Notes: generated by a model not told the origin, from the letters alone. A stretch of DNA of 64,000 nucleotides from Actinomyces sp. oral taxon 171 str. F0337 (GCF_005696555.1 NZ_CP040005.1:310001-374000); one strand, 5' to 3'; shown: positions 51,069 to 60,747, counted from the stretch's first letter. A program made the numbers and translations.

Positions 51069-52751
51069 ATGGAGACGAAAGTGAAGAAAGCGAAGCATGA
51101 TCCGCGGGATCAGCTCCTGTCCCCGGCCGTGGACAAGGGGAGGCGGTCCGGAGGTATGCGGCGTCGTCGGGTGTCTGCTGGGGTGCTGGCGGTTGTGACG
51201 GGTGCGTGCCTGGGGGTGGGGGCCGGTGTGGTTCCCGCTGCTGCGGCGCCCGCCTCGGGTCCGGCCCCGGCTGCGACGAAGGCGGCGGTTCCCCAGGGGC
51301 TGGAGTCCTTCTACGGTCAGAAGGTCGAGTGGTACGACTGCGTGGCCACTGCCGGGGTGGAGAAGTCGGCTGACAAGACCGGTTTTCAGTGCGCCAAGGT
51401 CACAGTGCCGTTGGACTACTCCCAGCCGGATGGGCAGACCATTGAGATCGCGATGAAGAAGCACCTGGCCGCCGGCTCGACGCGCCAGGGCACCCTCTTC
51501 ATGAACCCAGGCGGCCCCGGTGAATCCGGGGTGAACGACATCGGTGAGTCGGTGACCTCGACCTTCGCCGGCGTGCAGAAGGCCTACGACATCATCGGCT
51601 TCGACCCCCGCGGTGTCGGCTCCTCCACCGCCGTGAACTGCACCTCCGACACCGAGCTGGAGGCGGCGTCGGAAGGTACTCCGGTCAATGCCGGAGAAGG
51701 CGGCATGACGTTCGAGCAGCGTGCCGCCGTCATCTCCGCACAGTTCAAGCAGTTCGAGGCCAGTTGCGCGGCGAACACCAAGCCGACTGAGCTGCTCGAC
51801 CATGTGGACACCGTCTCGGTGGCTCGGGATCTCGACGTGCTGCGGGCGCTGTCCGGGGACCAGAAGCTCAACTACGCGGGCTTCTCCTACGGCACCTACC
51901 TGGGTGCTCACTACGCCGAGCTCTTCCCCGCCAACACCGGCCGCATGTTCCTCGACGGCGCCCAGGACCCCAGTCTCAGCTTCACCGAGCTCATTAAGGG
52001 GCAGGCTCGGGGCTTCGAGCGGGCGCTGCGCAACTATGTCGCCTGGTGCCAGTCGGGGCAGAGCTGCCCCCTGTCCGGTGACGTCGACGCGGGCGTCCAG
52101 CAGATCGGGGACATCTTCACCTCGGCTGACCAGTCGCCCGTGCCCTCCTCGGACGCGACCCGTCCGGTGACGGGCGATGACATGAAGCAGGTCGTATCGG
52201 TCATGCTCTATTCTCCGGAAACCGCGTGGGACACCCTGAATGAGGCATTTGGGGAGGTCGTCAACGAGAATAACGCCTGGGCCTTCAGGTCTATCGCGGA
52301 CCAGCTTGACGCTCAGCCCCTGGCCAACACCGGTGCGTTGATCAGCGTCAACTGCCTGGACTACCGGGTCGAGGGCGACATGGCCACCTGGAAGGCGCAG
52401 AGTGAGGAGCTGCAGAAGATCTCACCTCGGTTCGCATCCACTTTCGATGGAGTCGAACTGGGATGCCAGGCCTGGGGGCACACCGGCACCCAGCCGTCCA
52501 AGGCGCTCCACGCCAAGGGGTCCGCACCGATCCTCGTGATCGGGACGACCGGCGACCCGGCCACTCCGTACGAGGATGCCGTGGCCCTGGCCGATCAGCT
52601 GGACTCCGGCCAGCTCCTCACCTGGGAGGGCAACGGGCATACGGCTTACGCCAGCTCCGGGAGCGGCCCCTGCGTCACCAAGGCGGTCGACACCTACCTG
52701 CTCACCGGCACCATGCCCAAGAAGGGGCTGACGTGCCACGGCACGGAGTGA
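51069..52751 (+). CDS. Secreted tripeptidyl-type aminopeptidase (alpha/beta hydrolase, TAP family), copy 1
   Basis: A 560-residue exported serine peptidase. A 30-residue basic lead, then MRRRRVSAGVLAVVTGACLG and a VPAAAAP cleavage region. The fold has the oxyanion loop MNPGGPGESG, the nucleophile Ser273 in GFSYGTYLGA, the acid in TTGDPATPY and the histidine in EGNGHTAYA. This is the TAP/SlpD-SlpE group that removes N-terminal tri- or dipeptides outside the cell. It is the first of three related genes in a row. A TACGAT box 7 nt upstream supports this start; a strong terminator follows at 52824. Confidence 0.9.
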   Translation: METKVKKAKHDPRDQLLSPAVDKGRRSGGMRRRRVSAGVLAVVTGACLGVGAGVVPAAAAPASGPAPAATKAAVPQGLESFYGQKVEWYDCVATAGVEKSADKTGFQCAKVTVPLDYSQPDGQTIEIAMKKHLAAGSTRQGTLFMNPGGPGESGVNDIGESVTSTFAGVQKAYDIIGFDPRGVGSSTAVNCTSDTELEAASEGTPVNAGEGGMTFEQRAAVISAQFKQFEASCAANTKPTELLDHVDTVSVARDLDVLRALSGDQKLNYAGFSYGTYLGAHYAELFPANTGRMFLDGAQDPSLSFTELIKGQARGFERALRNYVAWCQSGQSCPLSGDVDAGVQQIGDIFTSADQSPVPSSDATRPVTGDDMKQVVSVMLYSPETAWDTLNEAFGEVVNENNAWAFRSIADQLDAQPLANTGALISVNCLDYRVEGDMATWKAQSEELQKISPRFASTFDGVELGCQAWGHTGTQPSKALHAKGSAPILVIGTTGDPATPYEDAVALADQLDSGQLLTWEGNGHTAYASSGSGPCVTKAVDTYLLTGTMPKKGLTCHGTE

Positions 52752-52823
52752 GCCCTCGAGGAACCGCCGCTCTCCTACCGGCTCTCCACTGAGGATCGTC
52801 AAGGAGCGTCGTGGGTACTCGTC

Positions 52824-52872
52824 ACCGTGGTTGGGACGCTGGAGTCAAGCGCCCCAACCACGGTTCTTTTTC
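52824..52872 (+). terminator. Intrinsic terminator after the first peptidase gene
   Basis: ACCGTGGTTGGG pairs with CCCAACCACGGT; CGCT/AGCG pairs inside it. The stem is followed by TTCTTTTT. A clear rho-independent terminator. Confidence 0.9.
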
Positions 52873-52921
52873 GTCCCTCAGATGCCTGCACATGACGCGG
52901 GCATGTTCCGTTTACTGTTTG

Positions 52922-52927
52922 TAATAT
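52922..52927 (+). promoter_or_regulatory. -10 box of a leaderless transcript (second peptidase gene)
   Basis: TAATAT ends 7 nt before the ATG at 52935, just after the terminator, so the second peptidase gene has its own promoter. Confidence 0.55.
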
Positions 52928-52934
52928 AACGTTC

Positions 52935-54668
52935 ATGAAAAATGGTGTGAATGAATTCTCCGGTCCGCGACGAGTCGCTTCAAGGCGCCGTCGGGTGTCT
53001 GCTGGGGCGCTGGCTGCTGTGGCGGGTGTGTGCCTGGGGGCGGGGGCCGTGGTTCCTGCGGCTGCGGTGCCTGCCGCGGGTCCGGCACCGGTTGCCAAGG
53101 CGGCGGTCCCCCAGGGGCTGGAGTCCTTCTACGGTCAGAAGGTCGAGTGGTATGACTGCGCAGCCACCGGTGGGATGGAGAAGTCGGCTGACAGAACCGG
53201 TTTTCAGTGCGCCAAGGTCACAGTGCCGTTGGACTACTCCCATCCGGATGGGCAGACCATTGAGATCGCGATGAAGAAGCACCTGGCCACCGGCTCGACG
53301 CGCCAGGGCACCCTCTTCGCCAATCCCGGCGGTCCCGGCTACTCCGGGGTGGACATGGTGGAGAACAACGAGACCCAGTTCTCGCCCACCGTCAACCAGG
53401 CCTACGACATCATCGGCTTCGACCCCCGCGGCGTCGGCTCCTCCACCGCCATCACCTGCGACGACGGCGCAGGTCAGCAGCCCGCCGGAGCCGCCCAGGG
53501 GGGCATGGGAGTCGACGATCCCCTGCCCGGTTCCCTCATCGCCGACGCCGTTGGAGACGACCCCACCCCCTTCCGGGACGCCCAGGATCCAGCCGCCGAA
53601 GGCGGTGCGGAGGGCAACATCAGCTTCCCGACCCTGATCGACGAGATCACCAAGGACTTCAAGCAGGAGGAGGCCAACTGCGCCGCCCACACCAAGCCGG
53701 CCGGGCTGCTCGACCATGTGGACACCGTCTCGGTGGCCCGGGACCTCGATGTTCTGCGGGCGCTGTCCGGGGACCAGAAGCTCAACTACCTGGGCTTCTC
53801 CTACGGCACCTACCTGGGGGCCATCTACGCCGAGCTGTTCCCCGCCAACACCGGTCGCATGGTCCTCGACGGCGCCGTCGACCCCACCCTGTCGCTGGGT
53901 GGCCGGGCCACCGGGCAGGCCAAGGGCTTCGAGACCTCGCTGCGCACCTACGTCGAGCAGTGCCAGTCCGGTCAGGCCGTCCAGGAGGGCCAAGGATGTC
54001 CGCTGACGGGTGACGCCGATGCCGGGGTGCAGCAGATCCGGGCTCTCATCACCTCGGCCGACCAGACGCCGCTGAAGACCGCGGACCCGAATGTCACCGT
54101 GGACGGCCGCACGATCCGCAGCGTTGTCCGCCGCTTCCTGTACTCCTCCGAGTACTGGCCCCTCCTCACCTACGCGCTCGACCAGGCCATCACCCAGAAG
54201 GACGGCTCCTACGTCCAGGTGCTCTACGGGAGGGCGACGGCCGGAAGCAGCACACCGACCTTCTACGCCGTCAACTGCCAGGACATCCCCGTCCAGGGCG
54301 ACGTGACCAGCTGGGAGAAGGAGTACCGGCAGAACCTCCAGAGCTCGCCAACCTTCGGCGCCTCCTTGAGCAACCAGGATGCGCGCTGTCAGGCCTGGGG
54401 GCACAGCGGGACCCGCGAGCCCGCACCCATTCACGCCAAGGGGGCGGCCCCCATTCTGGTGGTGGGCACCACCGGTGACCCGGCCACGCCCTACGCCTGG
54501 GCTCAGGCGCTGGCCGAGCAGCTCGAGTCCGGACAGCTCCTCACCTGGGAGGGCGACGGGCACACCGCCTACGGACGCTCGGGTCCCTGCATCCACGACG
54601 CCGTCGACGCCTACCTCACCAGCGGGACCGTGCCCGAGCCGGGCCTGACCTGCAAGAGCGGTCAGTGA
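52935..54668 (+). CDS. Secreted tripeptidyl-type aminopeptidase, copy 2
   Basis: A 577-residue paralogue of the preceding gene; the two are nearly identical at the DNA level over the early mature region (compare 51290-51490 with 53105-53300), a sign of recent duplication or gene conversion. The signal peptide is RRRRVSAGALAAVAGVCLGAG with VPAAAVPAAG. Catalytic motifs: NPGGPGYSG, GFSYGTYLGA, TTGDPATPY, EGDGHTAYG. An insert of about 45 residues (rich in Gly/Asp/Pro, around 53470-53620) distinguishes it. It has its own -10 box and probably different substrate length or regulation. Confidence 0.9.
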   Translation: MKNGVNEFSGPRRVASRRRRVSAGALAAVAGVCLGAGAVVPAAAVPAAGPAPVAKAAVPQGLESFYGQKVEWYDCAATGGMEKSADRTGFQCAKVTVPLDYSHPDGQTIEIAMKKHLATGSTRQGTLFANPGGPGYSGVDMVENNETQFSPTVNQAYDIIGFDPRGVGSSTAITCDDGAGQQPAGAAQGGMGVDDPLPGSLIADAVGDDPTPFRDAQDPAAEGGAEGNISFPTLIDEITKDFKQEEANCAAHTKPAGLLDHVDTVSVARDLDVLRALSGDQKLNYLGFSYGTYLGAIYAELFPANTGRMVLDGAVDPTLSLGGRATGQAKGFETSLRTYVEQCQSGQAVQEGQGCPLTGDADAGVQQIRALITSADQTPLKTADPNVTVDGRTIRSVVRRFLYSSEYWPLLTYALDQAITQKDGSYVQVLYGRATAGSSTPTFYAVNCQDIPVQGDVTSWEKEYRQNLQSSPTFGASLSNQDARCQAWGHSGTREPAPIHAKGAAPILVVGTTGDPATPYAWAQALAEQLESGQLLTWEGDGHTAYGRSGPCIHDAVDAYLTSGTVPEPGLTCKSGQ

Positions 54669-54754
54669 CGCCGACCCGCCCACGGCCCGGGCGCCTCAAT
54701 GGGAGCTTGTTCCCACTCCGTCTCCAGGAGGAGGCTCCTGATGGTCCGGCAGCA

Positions 54755-54760
54755 TAGGGT
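54755..54760 (+). promoter_or_regulatory. -10 box of a leaderless transcript (third peptidase gene)
   Basis: TAGGGT ends 7 nt before the GTG at 54768. A competing ATG at 54741 has AGGAGG upstream, so either start could be used. Confidence 0.4.
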
Positions 54761-54767
54761 TCGGCTC

Positions 54768-56363
54768 GTGACTACTGCGACTTCTCCTCGGCCTCGTATC
54801 AAGCCTCTGTTCGTGGCGCTCGCTGCGCTTCTGGCATGCGGGGGCCTGACCGCCTGCCAGGGCGAAACCGACATCAAGGCCTCACCGGCCACGGCGTCGG
54901 CCTCGGCAGCGGTCCCGGCCGGGCTGGAGAACTTCTACAGCCAGAAGGTCTCCTGGTACGCCTGTGCCAAGAAGGGGATGGCTGAGGCGACGTCGGGGCA
55001 GGACACCGGCTTCACTTGCGCCAAGGTCAAGGTGCCGCTGGACTACGACAACCCCGGTGGCCAGACGATCAAGATCGCGGTGAAGAAGCGGGCCGCCGGC
55101 GGCGACTCGATCGGGTCGCTGTTCGTCAACCCGGGCGGGCCAGGAGGGTCGGGCATCGACCTGGTCGACGAGGCCGGCTCCTACTTCTCCAAGAAGCTCA
55201 CCAGCTCCTATGACGTCGTCGGCTTCGACCCGCGGGGCGTGGGCGCCTCCACGGCGGTCGACTGCCTGACCGACGCCGAGCTCGACGCCGAACGAGCCGG
55301 AGCGAACGACCCGGCGACCCCCTCGGCATCGGCCACCGAGGAACGGGCTCAGAAGATGGGTGAGGCCTGCACGTCGAAGACCAGCACCTCGGGGCTCCTG
55401 GACCACATCGACACCATTAGTGTCGCCAGGGACCTCGACATCCTGCGTGCGGTCGACGGCCAGCAGGCACTCACCTACCTGGGCTACTCCTACGGCACCT
55501 ACCTGGGGGCCACTTACGCCGAGCTCTTCCCGGCCAACACGGGGCGGCTGGTTCTCGATGGCGCCGTCGATCCCTCCCTGAGCGCCGAGGAGCTGGCCCT
55601 GGGGCAGGCCAAGGGCTTCGAGGCCTCGCTGCGGGCCTATGTGGAGAGCTGTCAGAGCTCCAAGCTGGGCTGTCCCCTGAGCGGGGACGTCGACTCCGGC
55701 GTCTCCCAGGTCCGCGAGTTCCTCGAGTCCACGAAGGCGGCGCCGGTTCCGACCTCCGACAGCAAGCGGCCGTTGACCTACGACCTGGCCGTCTACGGGG
55801 TACTGGGATCGATGTACCAGACCCAGGCGTGGCCCTCCCTCACCCTGGGGTTGTCCCAGGCGATGGGCAAGGAGGGGAAGCCGGACGGAAGCGCGCTGCT
55901 GAAGCTCGCCGACCTCGTCTCCTCCCGCGAGAGCGACGGCACGTACTCCAATAACGGCGCCGAGGCCCTCATGGCGGTCAACTGTCTGGACTACCCGGTC
56001 CAGGGGGACAACGCGTCCTGGGAGAAGAACGCCAAGGCCATCAAGGAGACCTCGCCCACCTTCGGCTCCCAGCTGCTCTACCCCGACGCCTACTGCCAGG
56101 GCTGGGGACACACGTCGAGCCGCAAGCGCGAGAAGATCACGGCCTCCGGTGCCGCACCGATCCTCGTGGTGGGCACCACCGGTGACCCGGCCACGCCCTA
56201 CGCCTGGTCCCAGGCGCTGGCCGAGCAGCTCGAGTCCGGACAGCTCCTCACGTGGGAGGGCGACGGGCACACCGCCTACGGACGCTCCAACGACTGCGTC
56301 AAGAAGGCCGTGGACACCTACCTGCTCAACGGGACGATGCCGGACAAGGGACTCACCTGCTGA
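54768..56363 (+). CDS. Tripeptidyl-type aminopeptidase lipoprotein, copy 3
   Basis: A 531-residue paralogue of the two preceding peptidases, but anchored as a lipoprotein: the signal peptide (LFVALAALLACGGLTAC) ends in a lipobox. Catalytic motifs are NPGGPGGSG, GYSYGTYLGA, TTGDPATPY and EGDGHTAYG. The three genes thus give two released or wall-associated enzymes and one membrane-tethered enzyme of the same kind. The GTG at 54768 gives a normal signal length; ATG 54741 (nine residues longer) has a good ribosome binding site. Confidence 0.9.
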   Translation: MTTATSPRPRIKPLFVALAALLACGGLTACQGETDIKASPATASASAAVPAGLENFYSQKVSWYACAKKGMAEATSGQDTGFTCAKVKVPLDYDNPGGQTIKIAVKKRAAGGDSIGSLFVNPGGPGGSGIDLVDEAGSYFSKKLTSSYDVVGFDPRGVGASTAVDCLTDAELDAERAGANDPATPSASATEERAQKMGEACTSKTSTSGLLDHIDTISVARDLDILRAVDGQQALTYLGYSYGTYLGATYAELFPANTGRLVLDGAVDPSLSAEELALGQAKGFEASLRAYVESCQSSKLGCPLSGDVDSGVSQVREFLESTKAAPVPTSDSKRPLTYDLAVYGVLGSMYQTQAWPSLTLGLSQAMGKEGKPDGSALLKLADLVSSRESDGTYSNNGAEALMAVNCLDYPVQGDNASWEKNAKAIKETSPTFGSQLLYPDAYCQGWGHTSSRKREKITASGAAPILVVGTTGDPATPYAWSQALAEQLESGQLLTWEGDGHTAYGRSNDCVKKAVDTYLLNGTMPDKGLTC

Positions 56364-56408
56364 CCAATGCGGGCGCGCCCGGTACGCCCGGCTCCTGTCG
56401 ACCATGAG

Positions 56409-56446
56409 ATCGGCCCCGGACGACGTTCACGTCGTCCGGGGCCGAT
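56409..56446. terminator. Bidirectional terminator between convergent genes
   Basis: ATCGGCCCCGGACGAC and its exact reverse complement flank GTTCAC. TTCTT follows on the plus strand. It ends the peptidase cluster and the convergent asparaginase transcript. Confidence 0.9.
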
Positions 56447-56499
56447 TCTTCAGCGGGGCGGTGGAGGTGCCGGTGCTGCCGGGCTCCTGCTCGTCCGAG

Positions 56500-57498
56500 T
56501 CACTGGCTCAGCTCGCCGGCGATGGACCGTCCCATCCAGTGGGTCAGGTCATCGCCGGCCAGTCCCTGCGAGAGCAGGAACTGCACCTTGGCGTAGGCGG
56601 CCTCCAGGGTCATGTCGCGGCTGCCGACGGCGCCACTGCGGGCCAGTGCGTCCCCGGCCTCGTAGTGCCCCAGGAGGACCTCGGACTCGTGGCACTGGGA
56701 GGTGACGATGACGGCCGTCCCGGCGGCGATCACCCGTTCGACGACGCCGGTCAGCCCCGGCTCCTGGGACGGCACGTTGCCGACTCCGAAGGCCCGCAGG
56801 ATCGCGGCCTCGGGCAACGGCGTCAGCAGCGCCTCCAGGCGGTCCGCGGTGATGCCCGGGACCAGGTCGACCACGACGATGTCGTGGCGGGCGTAGGGGG
56901 CGGCGTCCTCCCATCCGGCTCCCGCCCACGCGGTCTGCGCCCACTGCCACGGGCCGCCGGCAGTGGCCAGAGGGGCCGCGTTGGGGGAGTCGAAACCGGT
57001 GAAGGCCCAGGAGGAGGACTTCGTCGCCCGGTTTCCGGCCAGGAGCCGATAACCGAAGAACAGCGCCACCCCGTCGAGGTGTCCGGAGGTGGCGGCCTGG
57101 AGCGCACCGGTGACGTTCGCTGCGGCGTCGGTTCCCAGCACTCCGAGCGGGAGCTGGGAACCGGTGACGACGACGGGAACGCGCAGGTCCGTCAGCGCGT
57201 AGGACAGGGCGGCACTGGTGTAGGCCATCGTGTCGGTCCCGTGCAGGATGACGAAGGCGGTCTGCGGGTCGGCCGCGGCGTGGGCGCGCAGGTCGTCCAC
57301 GATCGCCTGCCAGGACAGCGGGGTGGCGTTCGAGGAGTCGATGAGCGGCTCCAGCGAGGTCACGGACACCGAGCGAGCCAGGGGCGTGCCCGCCAGCTGC
57401 GAGTCGAGCCACCCCTCCAGGTCCGCACCCGGCACGAGGCCGTGAGGGGAGTCCACCATTCCGATGGTGCCTCCGGTGTAGGTGATGTGGACGTGCAT
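56500..57498 (-). CDS. L-asparaginase
   Basis: A 332-residue asparaginase. The first active-site threonine is in ITYTGGTIGM and the second set in FVILHGTDTMAYTS; the family DSSN block is in PLIDSSNATP. No signal peptide, so a cytoplasmic type I-like enzyme converting asparagine to aspartate and ammonia. AGGAGG precedes the ATG. The APC permease gene lies just upstream on the same strand (19-bp gap), so uptake and breakdown of an amino acid are probably coexpressed. Confidence 0.92.
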   Translation of the reverse strand: MHVHITYTGGTIGMVDSPHGLVPGADLEGWLDSQLAGTPLARSVSVTSLEPLIDSSNATPLSWQAIVDDLRAHAAADPQTAFVILHGTDTMAYTSAALSYALTDLRVPVVVTGSQLPLGVLGTDAAANVTGALQAATSGHLDGVALFFGYRLLAGNRATKSSSWAFTGFDSPNAAPLATAGGPWQWAQTAWAGAGWEDAAPYARHDIVVVDLVPGITADRLEALLTPLPEAAILRAFGVGNVPSQEPGLTGVVERVIAAGTAVIVTSQCHESEVLLGHYEAGDALARSGAVGSRDMTLEAAYAKVQFLLSQGLAGDDLTHWMGRSIAGELSQ

Positions 57499-57517
57499 GG
57501 GCTCAGCCTCCTGCCGG

Positions 57518-59065
57518 TCAGGCCTCGTGCGTTGAGGTGGACGCGGACCCGTCCACCTCGTCGGCGAGGACCTCGTCGAGCAGGTCGCCCCGGATGCGCC
57601 CTCGCACCGCGTACCAGCCCGCCACCATCATGACGATGACAATGACGAACAGGATCAGGGTCCAGCGTCCGGCCGGGTCGGCCACGTTCGAGGCGACGAC
57701 GACGGTGAAGAAGGCCAGGGCCGCGTAGTTGGTCCAGGGGGCGCCCGGCATCCGGTAGGCCGGCCGCACCTCCTTACCCTCCTGCACCCGGCGCAGGAAG
57801 GCGAGGTGGGTGATGAGGATGGCTCCCCAGGTCCCGGCGATGCCGATTCCGGCCAGGTTCATGACGATCTCGAAGGCGTCCTCCTCCACGAGGGCGTTGA
57901 GGACGACGCCGAGCAGTCCCAGGGCGGAGGTGATGATGATGCCCCAGGCGGGAACCTGGTGCTTGTTGAGCCTGGCCGCTACCTGAGGGGCCTCACCGGC
58001 GACGGCCATGGAGCGCAGAGTGCGTCCGGTGGCGTAGAGGCCGGCGTTGAGGGAGGACAGCGCTGCGGTGAGGATGACGACCTGAATGATGTCGCCGGCA
58101 TAGGGCACACCGATCCCGGAGAAGAAGGTGACGAAGGGCGACTGGTCCTTCGAGTAGGAGGTGTAGGGCAGGACGAGCGCCAGCAGCATGACCGAGCCGA
58201 CATAGAAGACGAAGATACGCAGAATCATCGAGTTGATCGCCTTGGGCAGGATCTTCTCGGCCTCCGTGGCCTCACCTGCGGCCACGCCCACCATCTCCGT
58301 GCCGCCGAAGGCGAAGACGACGCCGAGGGTCAGGGTGAAGACGATCGGGAATCCCTCGGGGAAGAAGCCTCCGTTTCCGAGGATATTATGAGCCCCTGCG
58401 GTGATCGCCCCTCCATCAGAGTCTGTTCCGGTATGAAGCCCGAGAACAATGGCGACGATGGCCGCCACCATGAAGGACACAATGGCTGTCACCTTGATGA
58501 GCGCGAACCAGAACTCGGCCTCCCCGAACATCTTGACGTTGAGCATGTTGAGAATGAAGACCAGGATGAGGGCCACGAGTGCGAAGACCCACTTGGGCAC
58601 GATCCGAAGATCCTCCCAGTAGTGGAGGTAGCGGGCCACAGCCGTGATGTCGGCCATGACGGTGACCGACCAGTCCAGGAAGAAGAACCAGCCGGTGATG
58701 TAGGCGCCCCTCTCGCCGAGGAACTCACGGGCGTAGGAGACGAATGCGCCGGAGGAGGGTCTGCGGATGGCGAGCTCGCCCAGTGCACGCACCATGAGGA
58801 AGGCGAAGACTCCACAGACGGCATAGGCGAACATCAGCCCCGCCCCGCCGTCCTTGAGCCGGCCGCCGGCACCCATGAAAAGGCCCGTGCCGATGGAGCC
58901 GCCAATGGCGATCATCTGCAGATGCCGGTTCTTCAGAGACTTGTTGTAACCGGCGTCGCCGCGGTCGCGGATCTGGTCCTGCTGGGAAGTGTTGGAGGGT
59001 GAGGATGAAGCACTCGTGTGCGGTGATGGAGAGGTGGGGGAGTGACTGGACGGAGAGTCGCTCAT
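57518..59065 (-). CDS. Amino acid permease, APC superfamily
   Basis: A 515-residue transporter with a Ser/Pro-rich N-terminus of about 35 residues and 12 membrane helices. Typical marks are IAIGGSIGTGLFMGAG in helix one, the PSSGAFVSYAREFLG block, and FAFGGTEMVGVAAGEATE in helix six; this is the amino acid transporter (AAT) family of proton symporters for amino acids. With the asparaginase downstream, asparagine is a plausible substrate, but that is inference. AAGGA lies before the ATG. The region 59066-59384 upstream holds no gene I can support. Confidence 0.92.
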   Translation of the reverse strand: MSDSPSSHSPTSPSPHTSASSSPSNTSQQDQIRDRGDAGYNKSLKNRHLQMIAIGGSIGTGLFMGAGGRLKDGGAGLMFAYAVCGVFAFLMVRALGELAIRRPSSGAFVSYAREFLGERGAYITGWFFFLDWSVTVMADITAVARYLHYWEDLRIVPKWVFALVALILVFILNMLNVKMFGEAEFWFALIKVTAIVSFMVAAIVAIVLGLHTGTDSDGGAITAGAHNILGNGGFFPEGFPIVFTLTLGVVFAFGGTEMVGVAAGEATEAEKILPKAINSMILRIFVFYVGSVMLLALVLPYTSYSKDQSPFVTFFSGIGVPYAGDIIQVVILTAALSSLNAGLYATGRTLRSMAVAGEAPQVAARLNKHQVPAWGIIITSALGLLGVVLNALVEEDAFEIVMNLAGIGIAGTWGAILITHLAFLRRVQEGKEVRPAYRMPGAPWTNYAALAFFTVVVASNVADPAGRWTLILFVIVIVMMVAGWYAVRGRIRGDLLDEVLADEVDGSASTSTHEA

Positions 59066-59384
59066 GGAGATCCTTACGGAGAGGGAGACCTGTTGAATGT
59101 GACGTGCGGAGAATACCGGGACCGGTCGGTTCGGATGATGCAGGGCGGCTCCTGGGCTCAGCCGTACTTCTGTCCAGGATGAGCCCTGCCGCCGTCATGT
59201 TCCAGTGCTGAGCCAGGGAGAACCGGGGAGTTCTGAGGCATAGAAGGGGGTCCCGTCATCGGTCGCGGTTCTGACACGCCAAGGAGGGCGGATGACTGTG
59301 TCGAGGAACACGACCTCCGTTGTGGTGCTGGATTGCGGTGGTGGCCGTAGGGCCGGTATGTTCGGCTCTGCTGCTTACGCCAGC

Positions 59385-59457
59385 GCCGCCTTAGCTCAGT
59401 CGGCAGAGCGATTCACTCGTAATGAATAGGTCGTGGGTTCGATTCCCACAGGCGGCT
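59385..59457 (+). tRNA. tRNA-Thr (anticodon CGT)
   Basis: A 73-nt cloverleaf. The acceptor stem is GCCGCCT/AGGCGGC, the D-arm contains TAGCTCAGTCGGCAGAGC, the anticodon stem ATTCA/TGAAT encloses CTCGTAA with anticodon CGT (reads ACG), and the T-arm has GTGGGTTCGATTCCCAC. The 3' CCA is not encoded. Confidence 0.95.
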
Positions 59458-59464
59458 CGTTCGA

Positions 59465-59494
59465 CCCCGGGAGGTCATGCCTCCCGGGGCTTTT
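59465..59494 (+). terminator. Terminator of the tRNA-Thr transcript
   Basis: CCCCGGGAGG-TCATG-CCTCCCGGGG followed by CTTTTG, a perfect 10-bp stem. The following stretch to 60079 has no supported gene; it holds the lsr2 promoter near its end. Confidence 0.9.
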
Positions 59495-59989
59495 GTGTAC
59501 CGGGCGCCTCAGCTGTGACCCTACCGGTGTGCCTTCCGGCACATTCAGAGGTGTCGGCGGATGCCCCGCTCGCGCACTTTCCGGGATGACCATGCGGCTG
59601 AAATCGTTCCTCGTTGAGCGATGAGGGACGGGGGGCGGCTTAGGTGGGTGTGGATTCTCCTGGCTTCATGTGGTGCGTTCTCGGGGTAAGAACCGCGGTG
59701 ACGCGAGCATTCTCCTCCGGCTGAGAGAATCCCCCGCTGCTATCTGAGAGTCATCTGGGAGGTTCGCTGTCTCGGATTGGCTGGTCGGTGGATACCTCTA
59801 GCCGGACGCTGGGGAGGGGGCGCTGCGGCCGGATTATTCGGCCGGACCTCGTGGGGATCTCCAAAGCGGACATCAGTGCTTTCACAGTTTTCTTCTCAGT
59901 CATCAAGACATCTGGGGTGGTATGGCGGTGTGCGTCGCCGTGTGATTAGGGCGTGGGGCGGTCGGTAATGCGGGTGGCGAAAAGTTGTG

Positions 59990-60018
59990 TTGCATTGAGG
60001 GCGACTATTGTTTAATCT
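59990..60018 (+). promoter_or_regulatory. lsr2 promoter
   Basis: TTGCAT (59990-59995), a 17-nt spacer and TAATCT (60013-60018), about 60 nt before the lsr2 start. The surrounding AT-rich sequence may also be bound by Lsr2 itself. Confidence 0.6.
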
Positions 60019-60079
60019 AACGTTGTCCGCAGCGGGATACATCCTTCAAGCCCGCTCCCTCCAGTCAGAATGAGGAATC

Positions 60080-60409
60080 ATGGCACAGAAGACTCAGGTC
60101 ATCCTCGTCGACGATGTCGACGGGTCCGAGGCCAATCAGACCGTCACCTTCGCCCTTGATGGCGTCTCCTACGAGATCGACCTGAACGACGAGCACGCCG
60201 CCGCTCTTCGTGAGTCCCTTGAGGAATGGGTCGGAAAGGCGCGTCGCACCGGTGGCCGTCGTAGTTCCGGTCGTCGTCGTTCCAGCGGTCCTTCTGACAC
60301 TCAGAAGATTCGCGAGTGGGCCCGTGAGCAGGGCCTTGAGGTTTCTGACCGCGGTCGCGTCTCCGCTGAGGTGCGCAAGGCCTACTACGAGGTCAACCCC
60401 GGCAACTGA
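60080..60409 (+). CDS. lsr2: Lsr2 nucleoid-associated protein
   Basis: A 109-residue protein matching Lsr2: N-terminal dimerisation strands (KTQVILVDDVDGSEANQTVTF and VSYEIDLNDEHAAALR), a basic Arg/Gly/Ser linker, and the C-terminal DNA-binding domain IREWAREQGLEVSDRGRVSA, with RGR as the AT-hook-like minor-groove element. Lsr2 binds AT-rich and foreign DNA and silences it, so the low-GC island at 39661-45000 is a likely target. GAGGAATC precedes the ATG. Confidence 0.95.
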   Translation: MAQKTQVILVDDVDGSEANQTVTFALDGVSYEIDLNDEHAAALRESLEEWVGKARRTGGRRSSGRRRSSGPSDTQKIREWAREQGLEVSDRGRVSAEVRKAYYEVNPGN

Positions 60410-60483
60410 GGGAACACGTGGGCGTCGGGATCATGTGAGCCGGCACCCCGCATCGATTCATTCTCGAGCTGATTGCCACCTCG

Positions 60484-60535
60484 CACCACGGCTCTGGTTA
60501 TGCGCTCAGACGCATCACCAGAGCCATGGTGTTTT
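60484..60535 (+). terminator. lsr2 terminator
   Basis: GGCTCTGGT-T-ATGCG pairs with CGCAT-C-ACCAGAGCC across CTCAGA, with CACC/GGTG outside, and GTTTTC follows. A strong intrinsic terminator. Confidence 0.85.
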
Positions 60536-60747
60536 CAATACGTGAATTCACCTCGTGAGGAGGCGGTGTCGCTGTGTGTAGTGCCGCCGAGCCGATACGC
60601 CAGCACCCGTGATGGTCCGCGTGATGAATCCGGTGGGTAGTGCCCGAGCTCATCGGGCTCAGGAGCGGGGCCGACGCTGCACTCTCACCCGCTGCAACCG
60701 GCTTCCACGGCCTCGCGCCGTGCCTGCGATCCTGGCAGGATAGGTCC

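Noticed and set aside
59777..59968. Small plus-strand gene of 63 codons upstream of lsr2
   Set aside because: Gly/Arg/Ser-rich with poor third-position pattern, no ribosome binding site and no similarity; it lies in the lsr2 upstream region.
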